Source: Candidatus Rifleibacteriota bacterium (GTDB taxonomy: Bacteria; Riflebacteria; Ozemobacteria; Ozemobacterales; Ozemobacteraceae). From it: a DNA stretch of 40,292 nt. The translations under genes and the position numbers were made by a program. The notes under the pieces were generated by a model that ran no database searches, had not been told where the DNA came from, and saw only the letters and a list, made by a program, of their open reading frames with translations. The stretch covers positions 1 through 40,292 of the forward strand of contig JAKQOH010000168.1 of the NCBI GenBank assembly GCA_029565415.1, given 5' to 3'. Below, piece after piece: positions 16,316-24,659 of this stretch (position 1 is its first letter; each line of letters begins with the position of its first letter).

Positions 16316-16932
16316 ACCACAACCCGGCCGGCGGGGGCTGGCGGGAACGGGTCGGCGGCTGGTTTTTCCGCTGGCGCGATCTGCTGCCGGTTCCGATCGC
16401 CCTGATGATGCTGCGGCGGACGAAGTTTCGGCCCTTCGGCTGGCTGTGCGGCATCCCGCTGGTCCTGCTGGGCGAGCTGCTCCGGCTCGCGGCGCTGCGC
16501 CACATCGGACCGACGACGCGCACGCGCGAGATCTGCGCCGACCGCCTCGTCACCACGGGCCCCTACGCCTGGGTGCGCCATCCCCTGTATCTCGCGAACG
16601 CCCTGAAGGTCGTCGGCATCGCGCTGTGCGCGGGCGACCTCCCCGCGGGGGCTCTGGCCGCCGTGTTTTATAGCTTGGAATTTTCAACGATGATCCCGTT
16701 CGAGGAGGCGTATCTGAAAGACCGCTTCCCCGAATCCTTCGAGTCGTGGGCGGCGCGTACGCCCGCGTTCCTTCCGATGCCGCCCGCCGTGGATGCGGAT
16801 ACCGTCGAGACGGCCCCGAAATGGAGTTGGGCCGAGGCATTCGGCTCCGAGCGCCGGACGTTCGCCTCGACCGGGCTGATGCTCGCCGTGCTGGCCGTCA
16901 TCGGGTTCCGGCGCAGGGGGCGCACCGCTTGA
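16312..16932 (+). CDS. Isoprenylcysteine/phospholipid methyltransferase-family membrane protein (ICMT/PEMT-like)
   Basis: The 206-residue protein starts at ATG in the preceding stop (ATGA) and ends in a TTGA overlap with lpxB. It has three or four hydrophobic segments and the family signature: TGPYAWVRHPLYLANALKVVG, where Arg-His-Pro and nearby residues bind S-adenosylmethionine, and the C-terminal EEAYLKDRFPESFESW. Bacterial members methylate diverse small lipids or are uncharacterised. Its position, tightly coupled between an LPS-associated oxidoreductase and lpxB, suggests a role in the envelope lipid pathway, possibly methylating lipid A, a phospholipid or a polyprenyl compound, but no substrate can be read from the sequence. 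Confidence 0.8.
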   Translation: MNHNPAGGGWRERVGGWFFRWRDLLPVPIALMMLRRTKFRPFGWLCGIPLVLLGELLRLAALRHIGPTTRTREICADRLVTTGPYAWVRHPLYLANALKVVGIALCAGDLPAGALAAVFYSLEFSTMIPFEEAYLKDRFPESFESWAARTPAFLPMPPAVDADTVETAPKWSWAEAFGSERRTFASTGLMLAVLAVIGFRRRGRTA

Positions 16933-18077
16933 AACCAAAACGCATCTTCCTGATCGCCGGTGAACACAGCGGGGACCTTCAGGGCTCCCTCGTCGTCGCG
17001 CACCTGAAGCGGATCTCTCCCGACACGATCATCGAGGGGATCGGCGGCCCTCTCATGCAAAAAGCCGGCTGCACCTGCGTTTACAGCATCGACGAGCTGG
17101 CCGTGATCGGCTTCGTCGAGGTGCTGAGCAACATCCGGCATCTGCTGAACATCTACTGGGAAACCTGTCGCCGCCTCGCCGAGAACCGGCCCGACATCCT
17201 CGTCCTCATCGATTACCCCGGCTTCAACGTGCGGGTCGCGAAGGCCGCCCGCGCCCTGGGGATCCATGTCGTGTATTATATAACGCCCCAGGTGTGGGCG
17301 TGGCACGCGAGCCGTGTCCGGAAGATCGCCAGCGTGATCAACGAAGCGATCGTCGTCTTTCCCTTCGAGGTGGATATCTGGAAGCACGAGGGGATCCCCG
17401 TCGAATGGTTCGGCCATCCGCTGATCGGCACCGCCGAAAACCGGGTCGCTCCCGCCGCGTTCCGCTCGGCTCACGGCCTGGGGGAGGGGCAACTCGTGGC
17501 CCTGATGCCGGGCAGTCGGAACCAGGAGATCTATTATATATTGCCGCCGTTGTTGAAGGCGGCCGAACGGATCGTGAGCGCCCGGCCCGATGTCCGGTTC
17601 CTGCTCCCGGTCGCCGGGACGATCGGGGACGCGGTGCTGCGGCCCTACCTGAAGGACTGCACCCTTCCGATCACGGTGCTGCGCGGGCAGACCTACGATG
17701 CCGTGTCGGCCGCCGATCTCGCCCTCGTCGCCTCCGGAACCGCGACCCTCGAGACGGCGATCCTCGGAACCCCGATGCTGATCGTCTACGAGACGAACTG
17801 GCTCACCTCGCTCCTTTCGAAATACCTGATCCAGGTGCCCCACATCGGTCTGCCGAACGTCGTTGCCGGCCGCGAGGTCGTTCCCGAATTCATCCGGGGG
17901 GATTTCACCCCGGACACGATCGCCCGGGAAGCCCTTGCCATCCTCGACTCCCCCGAGCGACAGGCGAAGATCCGCGGCGATCTGGCCGAGGTCCGGAAGA
18001 CCCTGGGAACGCCCGGCGCCGGAGCGCGTGTCGCCGAGCACCTGGTGCGGCGCCTTGACGAGGTGACGAAGCCGTGA
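16929..18077 (+). CDS. lpxB: Lipid-A-disaccharide synthase LpxB
   Basis: Translation starts at TTG (16929) within the preceding stop, giving 382 residues, the normal LpxB length. LpxB (GT19) joins lipid X to UDP-2,3-diacyl-GlcN to form the beta-1,6 disaccharide of lipid A on the inner membrane. Visible motifs are IAGEHSGDLQGSLV, GIGGPLMQKAG, ELAVIGFVEVL, LIDYPGFNVRVA, YYITPQVWAWHASRV, WFGHPLIG, LMPGSRNQEI, LVASGTATLETAILGTP and LPNVVAGREVVPEF. The PQVWAW block conserved in true LpxB proteins is present here and missing from the paralog at 20544, so this is the likely functional enzyme. It overlaps msbA by GTGA. Confidence 0.94.
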   Translation: MKPKRIFLIAGEHSGDLQGSLVVAHLKRISPDTIIEGIGGPLMQKAGCTCVYSIDELAVIGFVEVLSNIRHLLNIYWETCRRLAENRPDILVLIDYPGFNVRVAKAARALGIHVVYYITPQVWAWHASRVRKIASVINEAIVVFPFEVDIWKHEGIPVEWFGHPLIGTAENRVAPAAFRSAHGLGEGQLVALMPGSRNQEIYYILPPLLKAAERIVSARPDVRFLLPVAGTIGDAVLRPYLKDCTLPITVLRGQTYDAVSAADLALVASGTATLETAILGTPMLIVYETNWLTSLLSKYLIQVPHIGLPNVVAGREVVPEFIRGDFTPDTIAREALAILDSPERQAKIRGDLAEVRKTLGTPGAGARVAEHLVRRLDEVTKP

Positions 18078-19840
18078 ACACGCTGCACCGCATTCTTGCA
18101 TATTTCAAGGAATATATTCCGCACCTGCTCGCCGGAATCTTCTTCAGCTTCGTGATGGCGGTCTGCACGATCTACCCCGCCTGGATCATGAAAAGCGTCG
18201 TCAACGACGTGCTCGTCGACCGGCGCATCGACATGCTCCACCTGATCGCCCTTTCCCTGGTCGTCGTGATGGGCATCAAGGGCGTCGCGAACTTCCTCCA
18301 GAGCTACATCATGACCTGGGTCTCCCAGCGGATCCTGACCTCGATCCGATCGGCCTGCATGGACCATCTGCTCCGTCTCTCGCTGAACTATTACGAGCGA
18401 CAGCGCACGGGGCAGTTGATGAGCCGCATCACCAGCGACGTTCTCGTCCTGCAGGGCCTCTTGTCGGGTTCGACGGGGCTTCTGGGCGATATCATCGCCT
18501 TCGCCGGCTTCTGCGGCTACATCTTCTGGCTCCACTGGAAACTGGCCGTCATCTCGATCATCATCATCCCCATCATCGGCGCCATCATCAACAAGTTCTC
18601 GCGCAAGATGAAGAAGATCGGAACCCGCATGCAGACCCGCATTGGCGATATCGCCACGGTGCTGCAGGAGTACATCACCGGGGTGAAGGTCGTGAAATCC
18701 TTCACCCTCGAAGCCTACGTCCGCGACCGGTTCGAGACGGCGAACGAGGAAAACTTCAAGGAGACGATGAAGGGAAATCGCATCAACTCCGCCACCTCGC
18801 CGGTCATCGAGTTCATCAACACCGTCGGTCTCGCGATCATCTTCTGGTACGGCGGCTACGAGGTCATCCACAACCGCCTCGATGCCGGCCAGCTGATCAG
18901 CTTCCTGACCGCGCTCGTCGGGCTGTTCACCCCGATCAAGAATCTGTCCAAATTCAGCAACGTCCTTTCCCAGTCGATCGGTGCGGGCGACCGGGTGTTC
19001 GAGATTCTCGACGCCCCCCTCGACATCCGTGACCGCGAGAATGCCCGCGCCCTCGCGACCTGCCGCGGTCGGGTCGAGTTCGACCGCGTCGTCTTCGCCT
19101 ACGGCAGGAACGAGCCCGTCATTGACGGTCTCACCCTCACCGCCGATCCGGGCGAGGTGGTGGCCCTGGTCGGCCCCTCGGGGGCCGGGAAAACCACCCT
19201 CGTGAACCTGATCCCTCGCTTCTTCGAACTGCAGGGCGGCCAGATCCGCATCGACGGTATCGACATCCTCGATCTGACCCTCGCCTCGCTGCGCGGCCAC
19301 ATCGGCCTCGTTCCCCAGGAGACCCTCCTGTTCTCCGGAACAATAGAGGAAAATATACGACTCGGAAGGCTCGGCGCGACGGATGATGAGGTTGTCGAGG
19401 CGGCGAAGCGCGCGAACGCCCACGATTTCATCCTGAGCCAGCCCGAGGGCTACAAGACCCAGCTCGGCGAGCGGGGGGTGAACCTCTCGGGCGGGCAGGG
19501 ACAGCGGCTGGCGCTTGCCCGCGCCTTCCTCAAGGATCCGCGGATCCTGATTCTCGACGAGGCCACCTCCGCCCTCGACTCCGAAACCGAGAACCTGATC
19601 AAGGAGTCGCTTGCCCAGTTGATGAAGAACCGCACGACGTTCATCATCGCGCATCGTCTATCCACCATCGTCTCGGCCGACAAGATCGTCGTCATGCAGC
19701 ACGGGAAGATCGTCGAACTGGGAACCCACAACGAGCTGCTGGAACGCCGCGGCCTCTATGCGCATCTCTATAATTCCCAGTTCTCGGCCCAGGGGGCGAT
19801 GCCGCCCTTCCCGGCCGAAGCGGAGGCGGCGCCGGCATGA
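18074..19840 (+). CDS. msbA: MsbA-type lipid A/lipid ABC exporter (half-transporter)
   Basis: This 588-residue protein fuses a six-helix type I ABC exporter domain (about 15-300) to an ATPase (about 335-575). Walker A is GPSGAGKTT (about 367-375), the Q loop is VPQETLLFSGTIEENI, the signature is LSGGQGQR (about 471-478), Walker B is ILILDEATSALD and the switch His is in IIAHRLSTI. It starts with GTG inside the lpxB stop and ends with an ATGA overlap to the DUF374 gene. In this context it most likely flips core-lipid A across the inner membrane as a homodimer. General ABC exporters share the motifs, so the substrate is inferred from location. Confidence 0.9.
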   Translation: MNTLHRILAYFKEYIPHLLAGIFFSFVMAVCTIYPAWIMKSVVNDVLVDRRIDMLHLIALSLVVVMGIKGVANFLQSYIMTWVSQRILTSIRSACMDHLLRLSLNYYERQRTGQLMSRITSDVLVLQGLLSGSTGLLGDIIAFAGFCGYIFWLHWKLAVISIIIIPIIGAIINKFSRKMKKIGTRMQTRIGDIATVLQEYITGVKVVKSFTLEAYVRDRFETANEENFKETMKGNRINSATSPVIEFINTVGLAIIFWYGGYEVIHNRLDAGQLISFLTALVGLFTPIKNLSKFSNVLSQSIGAGDRVFEILDAPLDIRDRENARALATCRGRVEFDRVVFAYGRNEPVIDGLTLTADPGEVVALVGPSGAGKTTLVNLIPRFFELQGGQIRIDGIDILDLTLASLRGHIGLVPQETLLFSGTIEENIRLGRLGATDDEVVEAAKRANAHDFILSQPEGYKTQLGERGVNLSGGQGQRLALARAFLKDPRILILDEATSALDSETENLIKESLAQLMKNRTTFIIAHRLSTIVSADKIVVMQHGKIVELGTHNELLERRGLYAHLYNSQFSAQGAMPPFPAEAEAAPA

Positions 19841-20547
19841 ACAAGCGCTTCCCGCCCGCCCTCGAGCCCGATACCTCGGTCCGCGACGACCCCCGCTGGA
19901 CCGAGCCGGGGTATCTCGCCAGCGTCCGGTTCAAGGGACGCCTGGCCGCCCTGTTCGTGCGCACCTGGTCGAGCACCGTCCGCCTCGAACGACACGGCTG
20001 CGACCGGGAAGCCGCAGCGAAGCGCACGGGCCGGCCCATCCTGTATCTCGCCTGGCACGGCTCCCAGGTGGTTCCGCTGTTCGCGTTCAGCAACCGGGGC
20101 ATCCTCATCATGACCTCCCTTTCGCGCGACGGCGACATCCAGACGATGAGCATGTCCTGTCTCGGATACCGCACCCTGCGCGGTTCGAGCTCGCGTGGCG
20201 GGGCGAAAGCCCTGCTTGGCATGATCCGCGAGATGAACCGCGGGTTCGACGCGTCGCTGATGGTCGACGGGCCGCGCGGTCCGTACCACGTGGCGAAGCC
20301 CGGAGCCGTGCTGCTCGCGCAGAAATCACGGGCTCTGGTCTTGCCGGTCGGGGTGGGATACGATAGGGTGATACGGTTGAACAACTGGGACCGGTTCGAA
20401 ATCCCGATTCCCTTTTCCCGGGTCGTCGTGGCAACCGGCGAGGCGTTCGAGATCGGTCCCGACGTCGGTATCGAGGACGGGGCGCACTTGATCGAGGAGC
20501 GCATTTCGGCCACGGAAGCGGAAGCAGTCAGGAGGATAGCGGCGTGA
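19837..20547 (+). CDS. DUF374 family protein, putative lysophospholipid/lipid A acyltransferase-like
   Basis: This 236-residue protein has the DUF374 signatures YLAWHGSQVVPLFAF, where the His corresponds to the acyltransferase HX4D-like region, and MVDGPRGPYHVAKPGAVLLAQKSRALVLPVGVGYDR. DUF374 proteins are related to the LPLAT superfamily and are often found next to msbA, lpxK or waaA, but their reaction is not settled. Here it lies in the slot between msbA and waaA where lpxK is often found. It begins in the msbA stop (ATGA) and ends in a GTGA overlap with the second lpxB-like gene. A role in acylating a lipid A intermediate is an inference. Confidence 0.83.
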   Translation: MNKRFPPALEPDTSVRDDPRWTEPGYLASVRFKGRLAALFVRTWSSTVRLERHGCDREAAAKRTGRPILYLAWHGSQVVPLFAFSNRGILIMTSLSRDGDIQTMSMSCLGYRTLRGSSSRGGAKALLGMIREMNRGFDASLMVDGPRGPYHVAKPGAVLLAQKSRALVLPVGVGYDRVIRLNNWDRFEIPIPFSRVVVATGEAFEIGPDVGIEDGAHLIEERISATEAEAVRRIAA

Positions 20548-21740
20548 GCGGCATGGCGAATCGCAGGAAGATTCTCATCAGCGCCGGTGAGACATCCGGT
20601 GACATCTATGCTGCCGCCCTGATCGACGAGCTGCTCAAGTGCGGCGATTTCGAGATCCACGCCGTCGGCGGCACCCAGACGGCCCGCAGGCCTGTGACGA
20701 TGCTGTATGACAGCCAGAACTGGGCCGCGATCGGGTACATCGAGGCGATCAAACAGGCGCCGAAGCTGCTGCTCGTGTTGCGCAACCTGAAAAACCTGTT
20801 GGGCACGATGCGCCCCGACCTGCTGATTCTGTTGGATTACCCCGGCTTCAACATGCGGCTCGCTCGTGAGGCGACCCGGCTGGGCATCCCTTCGCTGTAT
20901 GTCTTTCCGCCGAGCAAGTTTGCCACGAACCCGGCAGACGTCGCCGATGCCGCCCGGAACATCACCGCCGTCGCCGCCAACTTCTCGTTCACCCACGAGG
21001 TGTACAAGGCAGCCGGGGCGAACGTCGAGTTCGTCGGCCACCCGCTGATCGATCTGGCGCGGCCGAGCATGGAGCGGGAGGACGCGTTCCGGTGCTTTGG
21101 CCTCGACCCGGCCCGACCCGTGATCGGCCTTTGCCCCGGCAGCCGCCGCAGCGAGCTGGAGCAGCTTCTGCCGCTGATGCTCGATACCGCCCGCCTGCTG
21201 CTGAAGGACGATCCGACCCTCCAGTTCGCGGTGCCCGTCATCGCCACGGAAGGCCCCGACGTCTACGGCTTTCCGAAAGCGGATCTCCGGCGCCAGATCG
21301 AGGAGGCGCAACTGCCGGTCCGGATCGTCGAGGGCCGCATCTACGACGTGATGTCCATCTCGAAACTCTTGCTGATCAGCTCCGGCACGGCAACGCTCGA
21401 GGCGACCCGCATCGGCACCCCGATGGTGATCGTGTACCGCGTTTCCCTCTTCACCGAGATCGTCGCCCGGCTGTTCAACAAGCTTCCCGAGTTCATCGGC
21501 CTGCCCAACATCATTCTCGGCCGGATGGCCATTCCGGAGCTGATCCAGCACGACTTCACCGCGGAACAGCTTGCCGGCCGCGCCCGTGAACTGCTGAACG
21601 ACCCTGCCCTGCGCGAACGCCAGAAACGGGATATGGCCGAGGCGATCGCCCATCTCGGCACCTCGGGAGCCTGCGGCCGGATCGCGCAGATGGCGCTCCG
21701 GCTGCTCAAGGCGGCGGCGTCCGCGGACGGAGCGAAATAA
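20544..21740 (+). CDS. Divergent LpxB paralog (lipid-A-disaccharide synthase-like glycosyltransferase)
   Basis: AGGAGG at 20530-20535, 8 nt ahead, selects GTG at 20544 over the ATG at 20553. The 398-residue protein matches LpxB end to end: ISAGETSGDIYAA, WAAIGYIEA, LLDYPGFNMRLA, FVGHPLIDL, LCPGSRRSELEQLLP, ISSGTATLEATRIGTP and IGLPNIILGRMAIPEL. However, where genuine LpxB proteins have a P-x-VWAW block, this one reads VFPPSKFATNPADVADAA, and GGPxM is altered to GGTQTARR. The donor-binding C-terminal half is well kept and the N-terminal acceptor half has diverged. It may glycosylate a different lipid acceptor or be a nonstandard subunit. It is a neighbour, not a tandem copy, of lpxB at 16929. 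Confidence 0.85.
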   Translation: MSGMANRRKILISAGETSGDIYAAALIDELLKCGDFEIHAVGGTQTARRPVTMLYDSQNWAAIGYIEAIKQAPKLLLVLRNLKNLLGTMRPDLLILLDYPGFNMRLAREATRLGIPSLYVFPPSKFATNPADVADAARNITAVAANFSFTHEVYKAAGANVEFVGHPLIDLARPSMEREDAFRCFGLDPARPVIGLCPGSRRSELEQLLPLMLDTARLLLKDDPTLQFAVPVIATEGPDVYGFPKADLRRQIEEAQLPVRIVEGRIYDVMSISKLLLISSGTATLEATRIGTPMVIVYRVSLFTEIVARLFNKLPEFIGLPNIILGRMAIPELIQHDFTAEQLAGRARELLNDPALRERQKRDMAEAIAHLGTSGACGRIAQMALRLLKAAASADGAK

Positions 21741-21753
21741 GATAATTGTTACG

Positions 21754-22764
21754 ATGAAAACTCCGATGCCGGAATCCGCCCCAGCCGTCGGCGGAGGCCT
21801 GAGCCGGCTCGTGCTGGCCGTTTCCCGGATCGCGTGCGGCATTCCGGAGCCGATCGGCCGGCCCCTGGCGGTTGCGGCGGGCTGGGTGGCCGCGCGGGCA
21901 TGGCTGTTCGAGCGGGAGCGGCTGCGCGAGACGATCGGCCGGGTGTTCCACCGGCTCGGGATACCGCTTTCCATGCCTCTCGACCGCATCATCGACCGGA
22001 TGTTCGCCCACTTCGCGCTGAACCTGTACGATCTGCTCCGGTATCCTATCCTCACCGCTGCGGATCTCGACGGCCGGTTCGAGCTGCATGGGCTGGAACA
22101 TCTCGAGGCGGCGCTGGCGCGCAAACGCGGGGTGATCCTCGCCGTGCCGCATCTGGGGAACTGGGAGCTGCTCGGGGCCGCGATCGCCCACCGGGGATAC
22201 CCGCTCCACTCGTTCTATCTCGCGCAGAAAGAGGACGAGCTCGGCGGGCTGCTGGACCGGTTCCGGGTGCATTCGAAAATCGTGCTGCACGACCGCGACC
22301 GCGGAGGGATGAGCGCCCTCAAGGCCCTCAAACGCGGGGAGATCCTCGGCATGATTGGCGATCAGGACGGCGGGAACCTCGGGGTGTACATGGATTTTCT
22401 GGGACACTGGGTCAGCATGCCGGCCGGCATCGCCAACTGGAGCCTCAAGACCGGGGCTGCCGTCGTTCCTCTGTTCAGCCTCCGGCGCGGATTGTCCCGC
22501 CGGTATGAAGGCTGGTTCCACCCCCCCCTGGATGAGCCGGAGGGCGCCGATCATGCCGGGAAGGCCGTTGCCCGGACGGCGGAGATCACGCGGTGGTTCG
22601 AACGCGTGATTCTCGCGCACCCCTGGCAGTATCTCTGGTTCTACGACCGGTTCAGGCCCCGGCACGAAGGGTACACGGCGCGGATGAAACGCTCCGGGAT
22701 CCCGATGCGGCGCGGGGGAACGGCATACGCCGTCGGCGAGCCCGGGGGCGGGGAGGGCGCATGA
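21754..22764 (+). CDS. Second LpxL/HtrB-family lipid A acyltransferase
   Basis: The 336-residue protein carries the HX4E motif as HLGNWE (H133, E138) with family blocks LHGLEHLEAALARKRGVILAV, GMIGDQDGG and WQYLWFYDRFRP. A hydrophobic region at about 20-50 may anchor it. No clear ribosome-binding site precedes the ATG at 21754; MPESAP at 21766 is an alternative start. It is coupled to waaA through an ATGA overlap. Since LpxL in E. coli acts on Kdo2-lipid IVA, the waaA linkage fits a late acylation step. Sequence differs clearly from the paralog at 609-1499, so the two likely transfer to different positions or use different acyl donors. Confidence 0.88.
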   Translation: MKTPMPESAPAVGGGLSRLVLAVSRIACGIPEPIGRPLAVAAGWVAARAWLFERERLRETIGRVFHRLGIPLSMPLDRIIDRMFAHFALNLYDLLRYPILTAADLDGRFELHGLEHLEAALARKRGVILAVPHLGNWELLGAAIAHRGYPLHSFYLAQKEDELGGLLDRFRVHSKIVLHDRDRGGMSALKALKRGEILGMIGDQDGGNLGVYMDFLGHWVSMPAGIANWSLKTGAAVVPLFSLRRGLSRRYEGWFHPPLDEPEGADHAGKAVARTAEITRWFERVILAHPWQYLWFYDRFRPRHEGYTARMKRSGIPMRRGGTAYAVGEPGGGEGA

Positions 22765-24086
22765 CGATGAGGCCCCGGATTGATCCCGCCGTGACGGCGG
22801 TGCTGGCGGGGTATCAGGCCCTGTTCGGCGCTCTGTTGCTGGGTGCCGGGGCTGCCGCCCCGCTGCTGGGCCGATTCTCCCGGCGCATCCGGGAGGGGTG
22901 CCACGAGTATTTCGGCGGGCTGCCCCGGCCGCCGGCCGGACCGCTCGCCTGGGTGCACGGCGTTTCGATGGGCGAGTCGGCCGTCGCCGGAGCCGTCATG
23001 GACGAGCTGCGCCGCCGGGCGCCGGGACTGCGCATCGGCTTCACGACGACGCATCCGGACGTGCTGGCCGCGGTGAAGAAGCGGGGCCGGGCCGATGTGG
23101 CCGGCTACTTCCCGCTCGACACCTGGTTCGCTATGAGACGGGCGTTCGACCGCTGGCAGCCGCGTCTCGCCGTCGTGGCGGAAACGGATTTCTGGCCGGT
23201 GTTCTCACGTTCCTGCGGGGCGCGCGGCGTTTCGCTGGTTCTCGTGAACGGGCGGATCAGCGAAAAGCTGCATTCGGTCTATAGCAGATTCAATACCATT
23301 GCGCGGGCCGTGTTCGAGCCGTTCACGCTCCTGGCCGTCCAGAGCGAAACGGATGCCCGGCGGCTCCGGGAGATGGGGGCGCATCCCGATCGCATACGGG
23401 TCACCGGCAACGTGAAAGGGGATCTGGCGGCCGTTCCTTCGGCGGATGCCGCCCGCAGAACGCGGGAGTGGGCCGGCTGCGACCGGCTCGTCGTGTTCGG
23501 ATCGATTCATCCGGCCGAGTTCGAACTCCTGCTGCCCCTCTGGAAGGAGTTGCTCGGTCGGGAATCCGGCTGTCGCCTCCTGGTGGCCCCGCGCAACCCC
23601 TCCCTTGCCGCTGAATGGGAGAGCCGTCTCGCCTCGGCCGCCATCCCGAGCCTCCGCCGCAGCGCCCTCGCCTCGGCGCCGGAGTCCGGCCGCGAAGCCC
23701 GGCTGATGCTGCTCGACACGATGGGGGAGCTGGCGGCTCTCTACGGACTCGCCGCCGTCGCCTTCGTCGGCGGTTCGCTCGATCCCCTCGTCGGCGGCCA
23801 CAATCCGCTCGAGGTGCTCAACCACGGGGTGCCCCTCATCATGGGGCCGCATGCGCGCAACTTCGCCGACCTCGTCGACGAGCTCGTCGCCGCCGGCGGC
23901 ATGGAACGGCACGCCGATGTGGGGCTCATCGGGCGAGCCATCGAATCCATCCTTCATGCTCCGGAACGGACGGCCGCGCTCAGGGCCGCGGCCGAAGCCG
24001 TCCTCGCGCACCACCGGGGAGCCCTCGGCCGAACCCTGGAACTCCTCGCGCCGCTGCTTCCCCTCGACTCCGCCGGATCGTGCTGA
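22761..24086 (+). CDS. waaA: 3-deoxy-D-manno-octulosonic acid (Kdo) transferase
   Basis: The ATG at 22761 overlaps the acyltransferase stop and gives 441 residues. WaaA (KdtA, GT30) transfers Kdo from CMP-Kdo to a lipid A precursor at the inner membrane. There is an N-terminal membrane anchor (about 12-38), then WVHGVSMGESAVAG, whose Glu72 corresponds to the catalytic base, VVAETDFWP, LVNGRISEK, VTGNVKGDL, VFGSIHPAEFELLL, FVGGSLDPLVGGHNPLEV and GVPLIMGPHARNFAD. These are unmistakable for the family. One or two Kdo additions cannot be distinguished. It ends the 13-kb operon and converges with the chromate transporter genes across 42 AT-rich nt without an obvious hairpin. Confidence 0.94.
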   Translation: MTMRPRIDPAVTAVLAGYQALFGALLLGAGAAAPLLGRFSRRIREGCHEYFGGLPRPPAGPLAWVHGVSMGESAVAGAVMDELRRRAPGLRIGFTTTHPDVLAAVKKRGRADVAGYFPLDTWFAMRRAFDRWQPRLAVVAETDFWPVFSRSCGARGVSLVLVNGRISEKLHSVYSRFNTIARAVFEPFTLLAVQSETDARRLREMGAHPDRIRVTGNVKGDLAAVPSADAARRTREWAGCDRLVVFGSIHPAEFELLLPLWKELLGRESGCRLLVAPRNPSLAAEWESRLASAAIPSLRRSALASAPESGREARLMLLDTMGELAALYGLAAVAFVGGSLDPLVGGHNPLEVLNHGVPLIMGPHARNFADLVDELVAAGGMERHADVGLIGRAIESILHAPERTAALRAAAEAVLAHHRGALGRTLELLAPLLPLDSAGSC

Positions 24087-24128
24087 AATATATAGCTATG
24101 TGTATTATACCGTAATAAATATCCGGCC

Positions 24129-24659
24129 TCAGAACAAGGCGAGCCACGTGAGGCCCATGGCCAGAACGACCGCCATGGGGTGCAGCTTCCCTTCGAGACC
24201 GACCAGCAGCGCGAAACTTCCGACGGCTGCAGCCAGGGACCGGCCGTCCGTGATGACGGATCTGCCGTAGGACCAGGTGGCGAACAGGATCAGGCTCACC
24301 ACCCCCAACTGGATGCCCCACTGGATAGCCCGCGTCCGCTCCTCTTCCCGCACCCGGTCGATCACCGGGGCCAGCCAGGCGAGGATCGTCAGCGAGGGGA
24401 GCACGACCGACGCCGTCGCCACGACGGAGCCGATGACTCCCGCGATGCCGAACCCGACGTAGGTCGCCGCATTGATGGCGATCGGCCCCGGCGTCATCTG
24501 GGCGATCGCCACGAGCCGCGCCATTTCCGCGAAGGTCAGCCAGTGACGGCCGTCGACCAACTCGTGTTGGATCAGGGGAATGGTGACCATTCCTCCGCCG
24601 TAGGCTCCCAGGCCGATCAGGGCGAAACTGAGGGCGAGTTTGGCCAGCGTCGTGATCAT
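24129..24659 (-). CDS. Chromate transporter, second half-size subunit (ChrA family)
   Basis: This 176-residue, five- or six-helix membrane protein is one CHR domain, with IGLGAYGGGMVTIPLIQHELV near the start and the family motif AQMTPGPIAINAATYVGF. Short CHR proteins work as pairs of opposite topology, and the partner gene lies directly upstream with an ATGA overlap (24656-24659). Such pairs export chromate or a related anion, although many have no proven substrate. The gene converges on waaA. Confidence 0.88.
   Translation of the reverse strand: MITTLAKLALSFALIGLGAYGGGMVTIPLIQHELVDGRHWLTFAEMARLVAIAQMTPGPIAINAATYVGFGIAGVIGSVVATASVVLPSLTILAWLAPVIDRVREEERTRAIQWGIQLGVVSLILFATWSYGRSVITDGRSLAAAVGSFALLVGLEGKLHPMAVVLAMGLTWLALF

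Noticed and set aside
17786..19654. 622-codon minus-strand frame opposite msbA
   Set aside because: Asp/Glu/Gly-biased antisense shadow; MsbA on the plus strand is complete with all ABC motifs.
24087..24128. Terminator between waaA and the chromate transporter genes
   Set aside because: The 42-nt junction is AT-rich but contains no stem longer than a few bases.
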